64,000 bases of DNA from Asterias rubens (Eukaryota; Echinodermata; Asteroidea; Forcipulatida; Asteriidae): contig NC_047062.1 of NCBI RefSeq assembly GCF_902459465.1, forward strand, positions 26,281,866 through 26,345,865, read 5' to 3'. The translations under genes and the position numbers were made by a program. Below, one piece after another: positions 21,401-33,466 of this stretch (positions are counted from its first letter, which is position 1; every line of letters starts with the position of its first letter). The notes under the pieces are model-generated. The model saw only the letters and a list, made by a program, of their open reading frames with translations, made no database searches and was not told where the DNA came from.

Positions 21401-24400
21401 AATACCAGCCAAGATTTTGTTAAGACGGATTTAAACGGCATTGTAGTGAGGCCTTTTTGATCTTTCCCTGGGAGGCCTTCTGTTTAACGATACAAATTCC
21501 CCGAAACACGCTCACCTGAAATGCTCTAGTTGTTAAGAAATGAGACAGTGAAAACATTGCTTTTATGTTTTTTCCCACTGATTTATTGTGATTTGGATGA
21601 CCAATAGAACCAATAAGCTGTCACCGGTTTGTTTTTATGTACATGTTGGGTCACATTAAGTGCAAGGCCCAATTGCATAGAGCTGCTTCAGCAAAAAATA
21701 TCGCTCAAGAACTTTCTGCTTGGCAGAAGTGAGCAGAATTATCCAGTCACAAACTGTACATGCGAACATAGCAGTTTGGCTGGTAACTAGTAAGCACAAT
21801 TTTGTTGCTTGGCTACTTTTTGTGTTTAATCAGCTCTATGAAATTGGGCCCTGAGGACAAGAAACACAATATATTGTACTACTTGTCTACCACTTCTTAG
21901 TGTATTGTGCTTCTTGTCAGATGATAAGAGCAAGCAAGTCGAAACGTTGGGACCAATTCAGAACCTCGCTCCGTGGTAGTAAAGTTTATAAAGAGAAGTC
22001 CCGTCGATCCACTAAAGCTAAAGTAGTGGTTGCGGACGTTTTCCTACCTTCCGCCCAAGTAGTAGTTAATAATCAGGACAGTTCTTTTCGGAACTGAGAA
22101 GTCTCCCGAATTCCGAAAATCTACTCCGTGGTAATAGAATATAAAGCACGACATGTTCTCAAAAGAACATATTCTATCTAGCAAGTAGATACACACATGG
22201 TGTTACTGCAAACTAAATATATATTGATACCTAACCATGCAATGCCTCAAATCACATACACTTGGTCTTCTTATGTTTGACAGGGCAAGTTCTTCTTGGA
22301 AGATCCAACAGGAGCAGTGCAGCTTGACCTCAGTGAGGCAATATCCTTTATACATCAGTATTGGTTCAGGCCTGGAATTTTATCTTGGAAGAGGGCAAGG
22401 CCATTTTACTTACGAAAGGGCACTTCCAATGGAAAGTCTTAAAAGTTTATTGGAAATTTGTGAAGGGGCACCAATGGCTGGACATGGGGGTAAAGATGCC
22501 AAGGACTCAGTGTTCTTTGTGTAATGTCTCCCAACTGGTTGTTTTAGGATTCGGAGAGTGTCTTCTTGTGACTCCGAGGACACACACCTCTTATGGTAAT
22601 AGGGCTTTTTCATATGCAGCACCAACCCTTTGGAATACTCTACCAATAACCATTCGCACAGCTTCTTCATTAGACACATTTAAATTGCAACTAAAAACCT
22701 ATTTGTTTCCTAAGTCACGATAATTAGGCACTCGTTTGATCCTTTTCTGTGTATAAACTTCTTTGTTTCGGTTTCTTTTCCTCTCCAGCACCTCGGATTA
22801 GTTTTCTAGATAGATGGCGCTATATAAATGCTTATTATTTTATTATTATTAATATTATTAAAGGGTGGCTGCAGTTTTTTAAAAAATAATTTAAACGATT
22901 AAACATGACTTTTTAAACCTGAAATATTTTTTATTATTTTTTATTAAATGCGCAAGTATTTTAAAAATGGTTTTCAAGAGATTAGGGGAACCCACCCCGT
23001 CCCTAAAAGGGGCATAAACGTGACGTCATGTCGGGAACCCGAGCCGTCGGGCCCCCTGTCTGTGTGCATATAGAGACATGTGCACTGTGTGGCCTGGTAC
23101 CTAGGCGCGTGTAGTTAGGGACCAGACTCTTTTTGCCGCCGATATGTTTGAATTCCCCACGTGACGTCGATGGTAGGGGGGCGGTAACATTCCACAAAGG
23201 GGGGGGGGCATGACTTATTCGCTAATTACGCAAGTGAGATATATCGGGAAAAAACAAAACACATTTTATTTAGGTTCAGTACATACATGACGTATATCAG
23301 AAATAAATGACAGCAAAATTAACTGTTTTATTTTAATTCACTGCAGCATCCCTTTAACATAAATTAAATTTGAAAAGAGATTCTAAAAGACTTGTAAAAC
23401 AAAGCACAGTGCAAACCGACATATTCAGTGCCCTTCTAGCCACCTGGAATGCCTGGGCCCAATTTTATGGTTCTGCTTACCTTCATGACCTTAGGCAAAG
23501 AATCGGTGCTATACGTCAAGCGTATTTATGGTTTAGCAGGGAATTTTTGCTTATGGGTGTATGTACTCCACATTACTGGGCATTCTCTGCTTTATACACA
23601 GCTAGCATAGAATATTGACGATTGTCATGTAAGCAAAGAATGATGATCCTAAGTGCAGAATTCATCGGTAAGCAGAGCCATGAAATTAGGTCCTGTGGTG
23701 GCACCTACAGGGATAATAGAGTAAAAGGAGTTCTTAGGATTCTTCAAAAGCAAAATCACATTTTTCCCTCATAAAATCAAGTATCCACAACAAGATTCTT
23801 CATTTTGGAAAGGTTTGCGGTAACACCATGTAATGACTATCTCTAATGAGTTGGGGTGGTTCTGAAAAGAACCGTTGGTTTAACTCAACGTTTCGATCAG
23901 TATGCTCCGATCGTCTCTCAGAGCAAACCGCAAACCTTTCCATATTGTATTTCCACCATGCAAAGTTTCAAATCCTACTTATTCTTCATTATGTTATTCC
24001 TTAACCCACATTGCACCAGTTCCACACAGGTCTGTTTACAGAGAACTGTTTTGTGTTAGCGGAGGGCTGGTATGAGGATAAAGTATTCCACATCAACGCA
24101 TTCGGTTTTCCTCCACCTGAACTGGCTGAATCCACAAGGTACCAGACTCATCCAGTAGCTATTGCTCTGATGTATAAACGAGAGTGTTACTACTGTCATT
24201 TGCTTAATCATTAAAATTAAGCTGTTATAGACCAGGGCCGGGCATCATTGTGCATGGTAATAGATACAGTGTTAAAGCCATTATACACTTTCGGTAAACA
24301 GTATTGTCCAAGTCCCACACTTCGTGTATCACAACTTATATATAAAACAACAAACCTGTGAAAATTTAGGCTCAATCGGTCATCGGAGTCGGGAGAAAAA

Positions 24401-27400
24401 AACGGGAAAACCCACCCTTGTATCCGCGCGTTTCGCTGTGTCATGACATGTGTTTAAAATAAATCCGTAATTCTCGCTAACGAGAATTTATATTGTTTTA
24501 CCGTTTTCTCAAAAAGTAAAGCATTTCATGGACTAATATTTCAAGAGAAGTCTTTCACCATTACCTTCTGTAAACCCTGTAAATTATTTGTAAATCTGTG
24601 AACTTTTTTAGTTTTTTTCTGTACTGAAAGGGTCCAATGGCTTTAAATGGGCCGCATCAAAATTTTTTTTTAAGAAATTGCCCCACAAGGCCAAGGACGG
24701 CCACTTCAATGTGAGGGTTACACTAAAATGATTTTGGCTGTAAACCCAAATGAACTGCCACCAGGGACACATTGCCAACTACTCCTAGGGCTGAAACAGG
24801 GTTACCCCCTACACAGACCGTAAGGATGTAGGCATGGGTATCATCCACTAGGAGCCTGGCTGGTAGATCAGGATGCAATTGCTTCCAAACTTTTTACAAA
24901 GCAATTATAATTAAGTGCCTTGCTCAAGGGCACAAGTGTCATGACCCGGATCTCTGCTGCTGACAACACCAGGTTGGACCGATCAACTAGATTGCTCTGC
25001 CACAACATCCAGAAGATAATTTGCATGGGAACACATCTCCAGGCGTGAATGTTTTAGTATTGTGTTTTGGTAACCAAGGATGGCTCAAAAGTAGACTTAA
25101 TCGCTTTAGTTCAGAAGTCTGAGAGAAAAGCTGTAAACAAGGGTGTTTCCTGGGATCCAGAAAGGCCATGGTATACCTCAACAATAAATAATCTAGGCTG
25201 TTTAACATTTGCAACATTTTCTTTTGTTCTTGCTGACTTTAATTTACTGCTGTTTCTTTACAACTTTCAGAAGCTACTTCGGTAGCATGAACTTCTTTGG
25301 TGGGCCGTCTCCAACCTGTGCCAAGGCATCCACCAAGCTCCAAGCAATCGAGAAAGACAATGAAGAGGCCATGTTTGTCTTTCTGTCTGACATTTGGCTT
25401 GACCAACTCAAAGTCCGAGAGAAGTTAAACGTTCTCTTTAGCGGCTATGCAGAGATGCCTCCGACCTGTTTTGTTTTCTGTGGGAATTTTACATCTAAGC
25501 CCTATGGAAGCAGTCATGTTAAAACACTCAAAGGTAAGGAGCTTGAGCGCTATTCACACAACAGCAATGTAATAGGAGACTTTCTGGGATGCTAGGTGGC
25601 AGCAGACTTACCAGGTAAAGCCATTGTTTTTAGAACTATGCGCATGTTCAGAACTACGTAAACAATGGAAATTTACCCGGTAAGTCTGCTGCCACCTAGT
25701 GTTGGAAAGTCTCCCATTGGGTTCCCTTGCTTAATTTGAGCATGGTTGTAAAATGTATTAGTGTTTGACAATATTTTGCAAAAGAACTAGGACAGTAGAA
25801 ATTTGTTTTGTCCTTTCACATTTTGTAAAATTTTACAACCATGCTACAATTTAGCAAGGGATCCCTGCTAAATTGCTCTCAGGTGAGATGGACTTTATCC
25901 AACAAAAACAGCCATACAACTTATCAGCTGATTTCCTCTCGCTCGTTTTAATATAAAAGTGCTATAATAACATACTGTGCAAAGTTAGTTTGTGTTATGT
26001 CCTATCAATAAATGAAACAGACGTATGTAGAAGTACGTTTCTAAACATTTATTGACCAAACTTCAGTGCTCTAATCTGGAAATAACTCCATTTGTAATTC
26101 TAAACACAACTGAACTTCTTTAATAACACGTGCGTTTAACAACTGAATAGCGAGTGAACAAATGGTAGACACGACTTAAACTGACTACACTACAATTTGC
26201 TTGGCCACTGTTGGTTTATGGTTTATTTAAAACAAATTTGTGGTCCAAGGACCGAATTGCATTTTGAATTTACAATTTAGAAAAAAATAATTAAAACACA
26301 AAATAGGATAAACAAACTAAAAGAAAACAGGAGGAGAACAACTACAAAGTTGTATGCAAAGTTGGTGAGTCACTACATTGGTGCTGTATGAAACAAGTGT
26401 GTTTATAAAATGGCTGTTTTTAGTGATTGAGGTGACAACCTGTATGTCCTTGTCTATTCACTAGACTCTTTCCAGGCTCTTGCTGAAATGTTATCTGAGT
26501 ATCCCAGCCTGCTAGAGGGCAGCAAATTCCTCTTTGTACCTGGCCCTCAAGACCCAGGACCAGGAGCCATTCTGCCTAGGTAAGATGCAATTATACCCCT
26601 TGAAACTTTGACGTAGTGGATCTTTCCTCGCCTGCAAGCTCTAAGATCCCAGTTCTTATTACGCCAGGGCACTATGTGGATTAGGTTTTCTGTCCCTTCT
26701 TGACTGTGTGGGTGTTTCCCTGGAATAACTCTGGGGTTTTCCTTCCGCATCTAAAACTAAATTTGCCTTCCTTGTCTTCTCTCCATGGGGTTCTTGGCTA
26801 GTACAGTGATTAAGTTTTCTTTAAGTTAATGTTCTTAGCAATTCACACTAATGCTAAAAATAGAAGATGACTAGCTGAATCTCAGAAAATTTTGTATGCT
26901 ATTTCGAGTTTTATGTTTACACATGTGTACTGACTATAAATATACAGTGCAGTTTTGCGGGTTGATAACACGGTGATCGCATAAGTGGTGTCTGACAGCC
27001 AGGTATTTTGAGCAAAAGTTATGTCATTAGTGTGGAGTCCTGCTAGTTAAAAAGATTTAAGCTTGCTGTTCGGGAAAACAGTTCAAAACCTTGCTAAAAT
27101 ATCTTCTACTTTGATTTTATTTTGAGCAGTTTTTGACCATGATTTTTTTCAAAATTTGCAACACCAGGCCTCCCATACCAGCTGTTATTACTGAGGAGAT
27201 ACGACGACGGGTTCCATCAGCGATATTCACAACAAACCCATGCAGGTAGGACACTGTCCAATAATAAAAATACTAGTGGCTTCTTATATAGCATGACATC
27301 CGTTACTCAGTGACACTCCTGGCACTGTAACATACAGTATTGCCTGCAAGGTATATGGGACTTTGTTTGAATTATAAGACCTACTCATTTATAGCACCGT

Positions 27401-30400
27401 GTAATGGTTCAAGGTGCTGTGGCGCAATATACTGCCAATCAAACCAGGAACACCGGGCGAATCCCTTTTTTTTTTTTGATAAGTGCACCGGGTTCTTTTA
27501 CGTGCGTTACACGACACACGGGACCACTGGCTTTACATCCCATCCGAAGGTCGCAGCAATAATGGTTAAGTGTCTTGGTTAAGGACACGAATCTCGAACC
27601 CACACTCGACACCTATTCCTAGGTTTGATGTATTTGTATTGTAGGCGACATGCCCACTCAACAAAACTGGCTCCAGCTATTACCAGAGGTCTGTTAGAAA
27701 AGCACCAGGTGTGGTTGTGGTTTTTTAGGAAAATTTGTGTTACATATGATTTGTAGAACCTTTGTAAATACTTGTCTTTTTACATGCCAGAATTATTAGT
27801 TTCTGTCATTAGAAATTCCTATCAACTCTGAAATGAGTGATTTCTGGTCAACTAAACACAAATGTATGCAATGTTTACAGGAGTAACATAAATTGAAAAA
27901 CAAGGCAAATGATTTCTCCAAATCTCCTTAGGCCTGTAAACTATTTGAATAGAAATAAAGCAATCACCAAAGGGAGAAAAATATAGAACCCACATTATGT
28001 CCCAAACTTATTCTTTTTTTATTAATTATGCAATCCTGTGCTATTTTTGAAAGGGCAAATTGACATTTAAAGATGATAGGGAAACTTTGTTAATGAAACC
28101 TTCCCATGAAATATGCTAATTACATTCACTCATGCGTACAGACCCTGTTGGTTTGCAAACGCCATAGAGTTGTGCACTAAGCAGACGCGCAATTGTGTCT
28201 GCGTCACGCACCCATTAGTCGTGTACAAAACAGCGCGATGTTCCCTCATTTTGCCAACCAAAACGTTAGTGCGCACGCGCTATGTGCAATTTGCATATTT
28301 CATGGGAAGGGTCTATTTTGTTACGTCACAAAAATTCTCTGTGGAAAAACGCTTTATCTAAGTGCTTGTATTGTGTGTTTTTCCCGATTAATTTCAGAGA
28401 TGTACAACGTTTTGACAATTTCATACTTGCACGTACTGTAAGAGCTATAGGAGATCCACAGCGCTTTCTTCTGCCTTTTTTTTTTTTTTTTTTTTTTTTT
28501 CAGTTTAAGAATCTAATTAAGTTCATTTCTAAATTCTAATTTTCCTAGGATACAGTATTGTACTCAAGAGATTGTGGTATTCCGAGAGGACATTGTAATG
28601 AAGATGTGCAGGAACTGCATCCGATTCCCGGACAATAGCTCAGAGATTCCCAACCATGTGAGTACACTACACCTCAAGAAATTACCCAATCACACAGAGA
28701 AGTTGGGCATACATATGTTCAACCATAGAGCAAGGAACATAAGGAGTTACAACTAGTCATCTTCAAAGGTTCCATGTGTGTTACCGTGGGCGTATAACGA
28801 CCAGCGCTAATTGTCAGAAACACCGGCGGGCGCATTTCCTAACGAGCGAAGTATAAAGAACTAGGTATTATATGTCTGTGGTTACGCCACAGAAAAATAC
28901 ACAGATTGCATCGCGTTCAAGCGTCCTTCTCAACCAACGGCATACGGCAAACAAAAATGCAATAGGAATTACCTCTTTGTAATATTCTTATAAAACAAAC
29001 ACAAAATCAGTTGAATAATTACGACTCTCTCAATCTTCTAAACCAAAAATATCTTAAACAAAATTGTATGAAAGTGTTTGTTTTTTTTTATTTCATTTTA
29101 TATTCCCCTTTTTCAGTTTGTGTCTTATTGTGTCTACCGTTCAAATGCATATCCCCCGCTAGGAAAATGTTTGCAAACAACCTCAATTCGTTTTCAACGA
29201 TCGGAGACCACCGACATTCTTTTCATGACAAAACAATCCATACCACATATTTCATAATTTTCCCGATCAGCAAAACCTTACAAATGTCATAATTCATCAC
29301 AGGAAAGGCCACTTTATTTACTTCAAAATTCAGTCAAAAGCTCAAAGTCTACAGTTTCTTATGTAGCATTGTGCGCATGCAACGTAGGTGACATTGTTTA
29401 CTGCGCACGCATTGAACTTGTGTGTTGCCACTTTACCACTCCAATAATTATGAATGGAAAACGACATTAATCTTTCTCTCATGTTTCTCTCTTTCTAACA
29501 GTTTGTTAAGACGGTAGTTTGCCAGTCCCATCTCTGCCCTCTTCCTCTACATGCCTCACCAATCTACTGGTCCTATGACAATGCCATGAGGTTGTATCCA
29601 TTACCTGACTTAGTTGTCTTTGGTGATAAGTACGACCCATTTACCATCAGTAATGCCAACTGCAAATGCACCAATACGGTAAGTACAGTACCCGGTAGTA
29701 CAACAGCCTTTTTCAAATCCTCTATAGACCCATTGCATATGACGTCACACACTCAAAAAGGAGGGAGATCATTGGACAATAGCTGTGCATAAAAATGTGC
29801 GCGTACCTGTAGCGTTTCGCGTTATGCAAGGGGAGCTATTGATTTCCTACACAATACAGAATGCGCCTCTGAACAATGCGCATCATTTTGGGTGTCGACT
29901 CTCTTTTGTGCATGTTTGTATGCGATTTTGAAACCTAAAATGACACCCAGGATAGGCACATGTGAGTATGCTGTGAGTATTGCAAGGTGTTTACAGAGTT
30001 TTTTAGATAACTTAGGGACGTTCTCCAAAATGGCTTAATGCCAAGAGCGGCCGCAAATGGCTGCAAGATTTGACAAACTTTTGCTCAAATACCGGGGTCA
30101 AAGAAAAGGTTTCGGACTGAAATTTTCATTTTCCAATGTTTCCCATGTAAACATAGAATCAACAACTTAAAAACAAAACCAAGTATTTCTGTTTCTTATT
30201 CATTTTCCTGACATTTTACCTGTAAAAAGGGGTTGCAAAAATGTCTTGGAAATGTCTGGGCGTATGGTGATGATTATAGAGAAATGAATAATCTCAAAAG
30301 GGTTAAAGTCTTTATTTCTTATGTTCACTCATGGCTTCAAAGTTTGTTTGTAACTTTATTAAATATAAGACAGGGTAATAAAATCACAATGTTGGAAGTT

Positions 30401-31345
30401 TATTTGAAGGCTCCTTAGGAAACAAAAATAAATTTGGAGTGTAATTGTATTCATAAAGTCAATACTTTTGTTATTTTGTATCACAAAGTTTATCAGCTTA
30501 TTGTATACCTCTTGTAATGGTTTGTTTAAATAGGCTTAAGTGTGTTTAAGGCAAAAGCAACTCAAATTCACGTGCATGTTAGTTTAAACATGTTGGCAAA
30601 ATATGTAGCCCTACCAATCAAGGAAGAACATTTAATGCCCTAATGAATTTTTGTTTATCTACTGCTGAACATTTCACTATCTACTGCTAAATGTAGAATG
30701 TTTAAAGTTAATTTTAATGTTTGTTTTTCTTATTATTATAAAACTTCAGGGCTCATTCTCAAAGAGTGGTTATGGCTTCAAAGTTTACTACCCTCACACA
30801 AAGGAAATTGAAGACAGGTAAGTTACTAAGCACAACAAGATTATGCTTACCAGAATAAGGCTACCAGCCCCCCCCCCCCCCCCAACAAAAATACAGTTTG
30901 TGACTCGTTTCCTGCTCATTTTTGCTGTACAACAGAAATTTGTTTAAGGGGTGGTTTATGTTTGGTAATCACTTTTAAAATTAAAGGCAATACAAACTAT
31001 TGGTTAGAAGCCTACAGCAGCTTTCATTGTTACACGTATAAAGCATTTGAGAAACATTTTACTTTCAACATTTCAACATTTTATGCACCAAAAATTTGAA
31101 TCTGAAAAGCGTCACAGCAGCAACGCTTCTCCAATCAGGTATTACATGTATTATTCTTCCTGCATGGACATAATCACTCCTGATTTTCTGCAATATCTTA
31201 AAAACCCGATCACCTTCGGAAAATAAATTTTCTCATGTTAGTTTCAATTTATATAGAATTACAAAATCGAACGATTCCAAATACCTGCTTAACTTTAAAC
31301 AATGTTTTTGTATTTTGTTCTTTCAGCAAAATTGAAGATGAATGA
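15411..31345 (+). CDS. POLE2: DNA polymerase epsilon subunit 2 (B subunit)
   Basis: Fourteen exons join in frame: 15411-15475, 17247-17350, 19343-19496, 20093-20249, 20902-20985, 22284-22340, 24017-24138, 25271-25533, 26465-26579, 27168-27245, 28549-28657, 29502-29678, 30750-30817 and 31327-31345. The product is 523 aa; human POLE2 is 527. It begins [17 protein letters not shown] and ends KEIEDSKIEDE. Family blocks run in order: [109 protein letters not shown] and [12 protein letters not shown]. The protein is the second-largest subunit of polymerase epsilon and supports leading-strand replication. Its calcineurin-like domain is known to be inactive in eukaryotic B subunits. All introns are GT-AG except intron 6, which is AT-AC. 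Introns hold SINE, LINE, Tc1 and MITE copies. Confidence 0.97.
15566..15669. repeat. Perfect 47-bp inverted repeat flanked by G-tracts
   Basis: The left arm 15566-15612 and right arm 15623-15669 are exact reverse complements with a 10-base loop (CTCATCACTG). G-tracts lie directly outside both arms (about 15553-15565 and from 15669), with another at about 15695-15711. It lies in POLE2 intron 1. A diverged single arm (TAGCCCACCTTGGTGAGCTG) occurs at about 16951, also beside a G-rich run. Confidence 0.95.
16014..16130. mobile_element. Foldback MITE with TTCCGTATGGCGCCACCACT arms
   Basis: TTCCGTATGGCGCCACCACT at about 16014 returns as its reverse complement at 16110-16130, with arms of about 28 bp. 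The middle has AGGTAAATTAGATACTATAT. Relatives of the middle and right arm occur at 47220-47300, and a GGCCACCACTTTTTCA fragment at 36946-36961. Confidence 0.8.
17500..17705 (+). mobile_element. Degraded LINE reverse-transcriptase tail
   Basis: In shifting frames this reads [13 protein letters not shown] and [13 protein letters not shown], resembling the extreme C-terminus of non-LTR reverse transcriptases (FIPRT-LWNSLP ... YN-FK). Several frameshifts are present. It lies in POLE2 intron 2. Confidence 0.5.
18161..19235 (-). mobile_element. Decayed Tc1/mariner-like transposon, copy 2
   Basis: Starts AACTGCTCACAAAAAGTAAG and ends with the inverse, with TA at 18159-18160 and 19236-19237. It lies antisense in POLE2 intron 2. 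Same family as 1060-2153, with the same internal deletion: only the C-terminal half of the transposase remains. Confidence 0.92.
18503..18960 (-). pseudogene. Tc1-like transposase fragment, frameshifted
   Basis: On the minus strand the reading includes [18 protein letters not shown], which keeps the second catalytic Asp intact, unlike copy 1. [17 protein letters not shown] with the catalytic Glu follows. A frameshift near 18605, after EEWNA, scrambles the C-terminus. The N-terminal domain is missing. Confidence 0.88.
20357..20560. mobile_element. Truncated TTAA-type MITE
   Basis: AGGGAAGGTACACGTTTGG follows TTAA, then ACTTGGTGTATCCCATCATA and GTTGCGAGAAAATGATGAA. The right half is missing; the sequence passes into a reverse-oriented SINE. 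Confidence 0.75.
20575..20800 (-). mobile_element. tRNA-derived SINE (GGGCTAGATAGCTCAGTTGG head)
   Basis: On the minus strand, GGCTAGATAGCTCAGTTGGT has a Pol III box A, preceded by about 100 bases including TGATCCCTGGCTACA and TTGTATGGCTTTCGACTGGC. The same order occurs at 41395-41590 on the plus strand, and a fragment at about 50690-50775. It lies in POLE2 intron 4. Confidence 0.75.
22365..22500. mobile_element. Repeat with CAGGCCTGGAATT end
   Basis: CAGGCCTGGAATTTTATCTT then GAGGGCAAGGCC and GGGCACTTCCAATGGAAA match, in inverse or direct order, 55250-55420 (ATGAAATTCCAGGCCTG) and 55790-55870. A small interspersed family inside the AT-AC intron. Confidence 0.65.
22546..22860 (+). mobile_element. 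LINE 3' end with reverse-transcriptase C-terminus
   Basis: An open frame to 22723 reads [20 protein letters not shown], then a [10 protein letters not shown]-type block and a stop. This is the typical C-terminus of CR1/L2/Rex-type non-LTR reverse transcriptases. The 3' end is GATGGCGCTATATAAATGCT followed by a TTATTATT run. It is 5' truncated and sense-oriented in the AT-AC intron. Confidence 0.85.
24276..24642. mobile_element. TTAA-flanked MITE, AGCCATT subfamily
   Basis: AGCCATTATACACTTTCGG follows TTAA and GGGTCCAATGGCT precedes TTAA. It shares its interior with 2895-3261, in inverse orientation. It lies in POLE2 intron 7. Confidence 0.85.
24700..25015 (-). mobile_element. tRNA-derived SINE remnant
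   Basis: AAGTGCCTTGCTCAAGGGCA then GTCATGACCCGGATCTC and CAACACCAGG mark the tRNA-derived head read on the minus strand (box B inverse). Similar phrases are at 27560-27620 and 43267-43330. Confidence 0.6.
25582..25717. mobile_element. Short MITE with GGTGGCAGCAGACT ends
   Basis: GGTGGCAGCAGACTTACC opens and GGTAAGTCTGCTGCCACC closes it; the interior matches 7296-7424. It lies in POLE2 intron 8. A second inverted repeat, AGCATGGTTGTAAAAT and its inverse, spans 25728-25862. Confidence 0.82.
27400..27625 (-). mobile_element. tRNA-derived SINE, reverse orientation
   Basis: Contains TAAGTGTCTTGGTTAAGGAC, then CGAATCTCGAACCCACACTC, the inverse of a box B. GGTGCTGTGGCGCAATATAC matches the plus-strand copy at 63203-63530. 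It lies in POLE2 intron 10 and has an internal T-tract. Confidence 0.75.
28126..28330. repeat. Interspersed repeat, copy 1 (GCAAACGCCATAGAGTTGTG)
   Basis: GCAAACGCCATAGAGTTGTG through GTTAGTGCGCACGCGCTATG matches 33712-33890 with roughly 10-15% change. Copy 1 is in POLE2 intron 10; copy 2 is between POLE2 and AMN. Function unknown. Confidence 0.85.
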
Positions 31346-31464
31346 AAAACCTGACAAGCCCAGAGCAGCGTGTGGACTGCAAATTGACTCCAAGTCAATA
31401 GATGGCAAAATCATCAACCAAACAGGTCGAGTGTCTCCTCCATGTCAGGACACCCTGTATACAG

Positions 31465-31725
31465 AGTACAGTCAGAATGCTGGTTATCCACAGAGTACAG
31501 TCAGAATGCTGGTTATCCACAGAGTACAGTCAGAATGCTGGTTATCCACAGAGTACAGTCAGAATGCTGGTTATCCACAGAGTACAGTCAGAATGCTGGT
31601 TATCCACAGAGTACAGTCAGAATGCTGGTTATCCACAGAGTACAGTCAGAATGCTGGTTATCCACAGAGTACAGTCAGAATGCTGGTTATCCACAGAGTA
31701 CAGTCAGAATGCTGGTTATCCACAC
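31465..31725. repeat. 29-bp minisatellite, nine units, in POLE2 3' region
   Basis: Nine nearly identical units of AGTACAGTCAGAATGCTGG + TTATCCACAG start at 31465 and recur every 29 bases to about 31725. The array starts 120 bases after the POLE2 stop, so it may be in the 3' UTR. Because 29 is not a multiple of 3 and the unit has no stop in this direction, all three plus frames stay open across it. Confidence 0.97.
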
Positions 31726-31729
31726 ACAG

Positions 31730-33460
31730 GTTCTGGCCTAAAAACAACAGTTTATCTCAGATAAAAAGAAAATTAGGTTTCATTGAGAATATATTTTAGA
31801 TTCAAATCTGCAAAATGTGTTGTCTGTTACCACTTTTTAAGCAGGCATACAACAGCATACAACTTTCCTGTCGACCTTTTCGCAAATACCCATTGCGCAA
31901 GCGCTAACTGTTGAATGAGCTGCATGGCTAGACCAGCATGCACCTCATTTAATGCCTAAAGTGCGCGTACCGAGTATTTGCGTTGTCTATGCACATGATG
32001 TCATTTCAGTAGGGCGCCCTCACCTAGAGGTCAAGAGGAGGTTGTTCATTGGCTAAACATTTGCGTCACGCATGCAAATCTGTGCATAGCGATTGTTTCA
32101 TCGTTCGACCTTTAAGATGGCGGCTGGACGACATCAATGCATTAGATCTATAACCTTGTTTTGATTTCTCAGCTGTGCCATTGGAAAGCATGAGTGGATT
32201 TCTGATAAATAAAATTCTTCTGCAACCCAAATCCAACAGCTCGAGTTGCATGTGAGACACAGATGCACTATATTTTTCTGTATTCCACGAGCGCTTGTGA
32301 TATCTTTCAGCAAACTTGACTCAAATCTTCAAATAGCACAATAGGAGTAGTTACAACAGCGCAACAGGCAATATGGTTTCAAATCATGCTTTTGTTGCCA
32401 TGGATCTACCAATCAGAAGAACAAGAATTCAAATTTACCAGAGTAACTGCTACAAATCCCAATACCTATACTGTACAGGCTTTTTTAAACCAAGGTAAAC
32501 CAAGGTTTGCAAGTTTCATTTTACCCTCCCCATGTATTATTGCCTTTTTCCTTATTCAAAAGATGTATATTCTATGTAAATAAATAATTTTAAGTTCACA
32601 TTTATTTCGTTGTTGTACAGTTAATACTTAAGAAAATAAAAACATATCAGAAATTAAATTCGTCTTTTTTCAACTTTTATTGCTGTCCCTTAACACAATG
32701 GGTGGGATGTAACCCCCCCCCCCCAACATTGTGTTTTCGTTGTATTTTAGGAATCTATGAAATGCTTTGCAGGATTATCGAGGGCAGAGGTGCTTCTGTA
32801 CAAAAGGACAAATAGGAGGGGGATTCCTCTGCCACATTAGGCAGTTATCTAAAACACAGGTGAGAACTAAGAAAGCTACCACAAATGCACAATATAAACT
32901 TGACGCCACAATTCAAATTATTTTTGCTGCAAAATGTTTATTGAGCTAATCTTCAAAAGTTATCAAATTGTGTAAAAAATATATTGTAAAAAATCATCTG
33001 AGTACTAGTAGTGTAGTTTTGTGGAATATTTTTTAAAAACAAAATATGTTAAAACAACTTCCACAAGTACAAAGTACAACAAAATCCTCATGAAACGTGT
33101 TTTTTTTGTCCCAGAGTGTAATAAATGTTCACACTGTAACTGCATAATCTAACACCAACACATATATCTAGCTTTAACCCCTAGAGACCATTCATTTCTG
33201 TAAAACTGTTCAGTAAAATGTCTTCAGAGTCTACACAAAAAATACATGAAGGGTTGTTTCAAAATCAGAGATACTATAGACCGATCCAGGCGCGCAAGTG
33301 CTTGGGCGCCATTGTTGGGGTGTCTTTGTGCCTAGTTTTGTGCACAAAGGCACAAGGAAATCATTTTCCTTTCCACTTTTTATGGGAATTGAATATCTTC
33401 CTCGACAATCTATGAGATTTCCTAGATATGGCACCTTGATATAACAACGTACTACATTCT
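31730..33460. other. POLE2 3' flank, no further gene recognised
   Basis: AATAAA motifs at about 32207 and 32582 are possible POLE2 polyadenylation signals; neither is demonstrable. A C-tract lies at about 32712-32722. No coding frame is convincing. Confidence 0.4.
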
Positions 33461-33466
33461 TGACAA

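Larger units (their letters stand above)
22341..24016 (+). other. U12-type AT-AC intron of POLE2 (intron 6)
   Basis: The 5' end is ATATCCTTT, the U12 AT-AC donor consensus. The 3' end is TTCCTTAAC (23997-24005), the U12 branch-site consensus, followed by CCACATTGCAC and the exon CAGTTCCAC. The presumed branch A is 24004, 12 bases before the intron end. Joining 22340 to 24017 gives LSEA-QFHTGL, which matches the conserved protein without gain or loss. No GT donor at the exon 6 end gives that protein. A LINE fragment lies inside. Confidence 0.93.

Noticed and set aside
22331-22340. A GC-AG intron after GAG|GCAATA in POLE2 exon 6
   Set aside because: It would delete the conserved Ala before QFHTGL or need a mismatched acceptor; the AT-AC reading with its consensus branch site fits exactly.
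31465-31725. Nine copies of TTATCCACA, the bacterial DnaA-box consensus
   Set aside because: They are simply part of the 29-bp minisatellite unit in an animal gene's 3' flank; no bacterial replication context exists.
31302-31799. A 165-codon repetitive protein after POLE2
   Set aside because: The frame is open only because the 29-bp unit lacks stops; the preceding part is the POLE2 terminal exon and 3' sequence.
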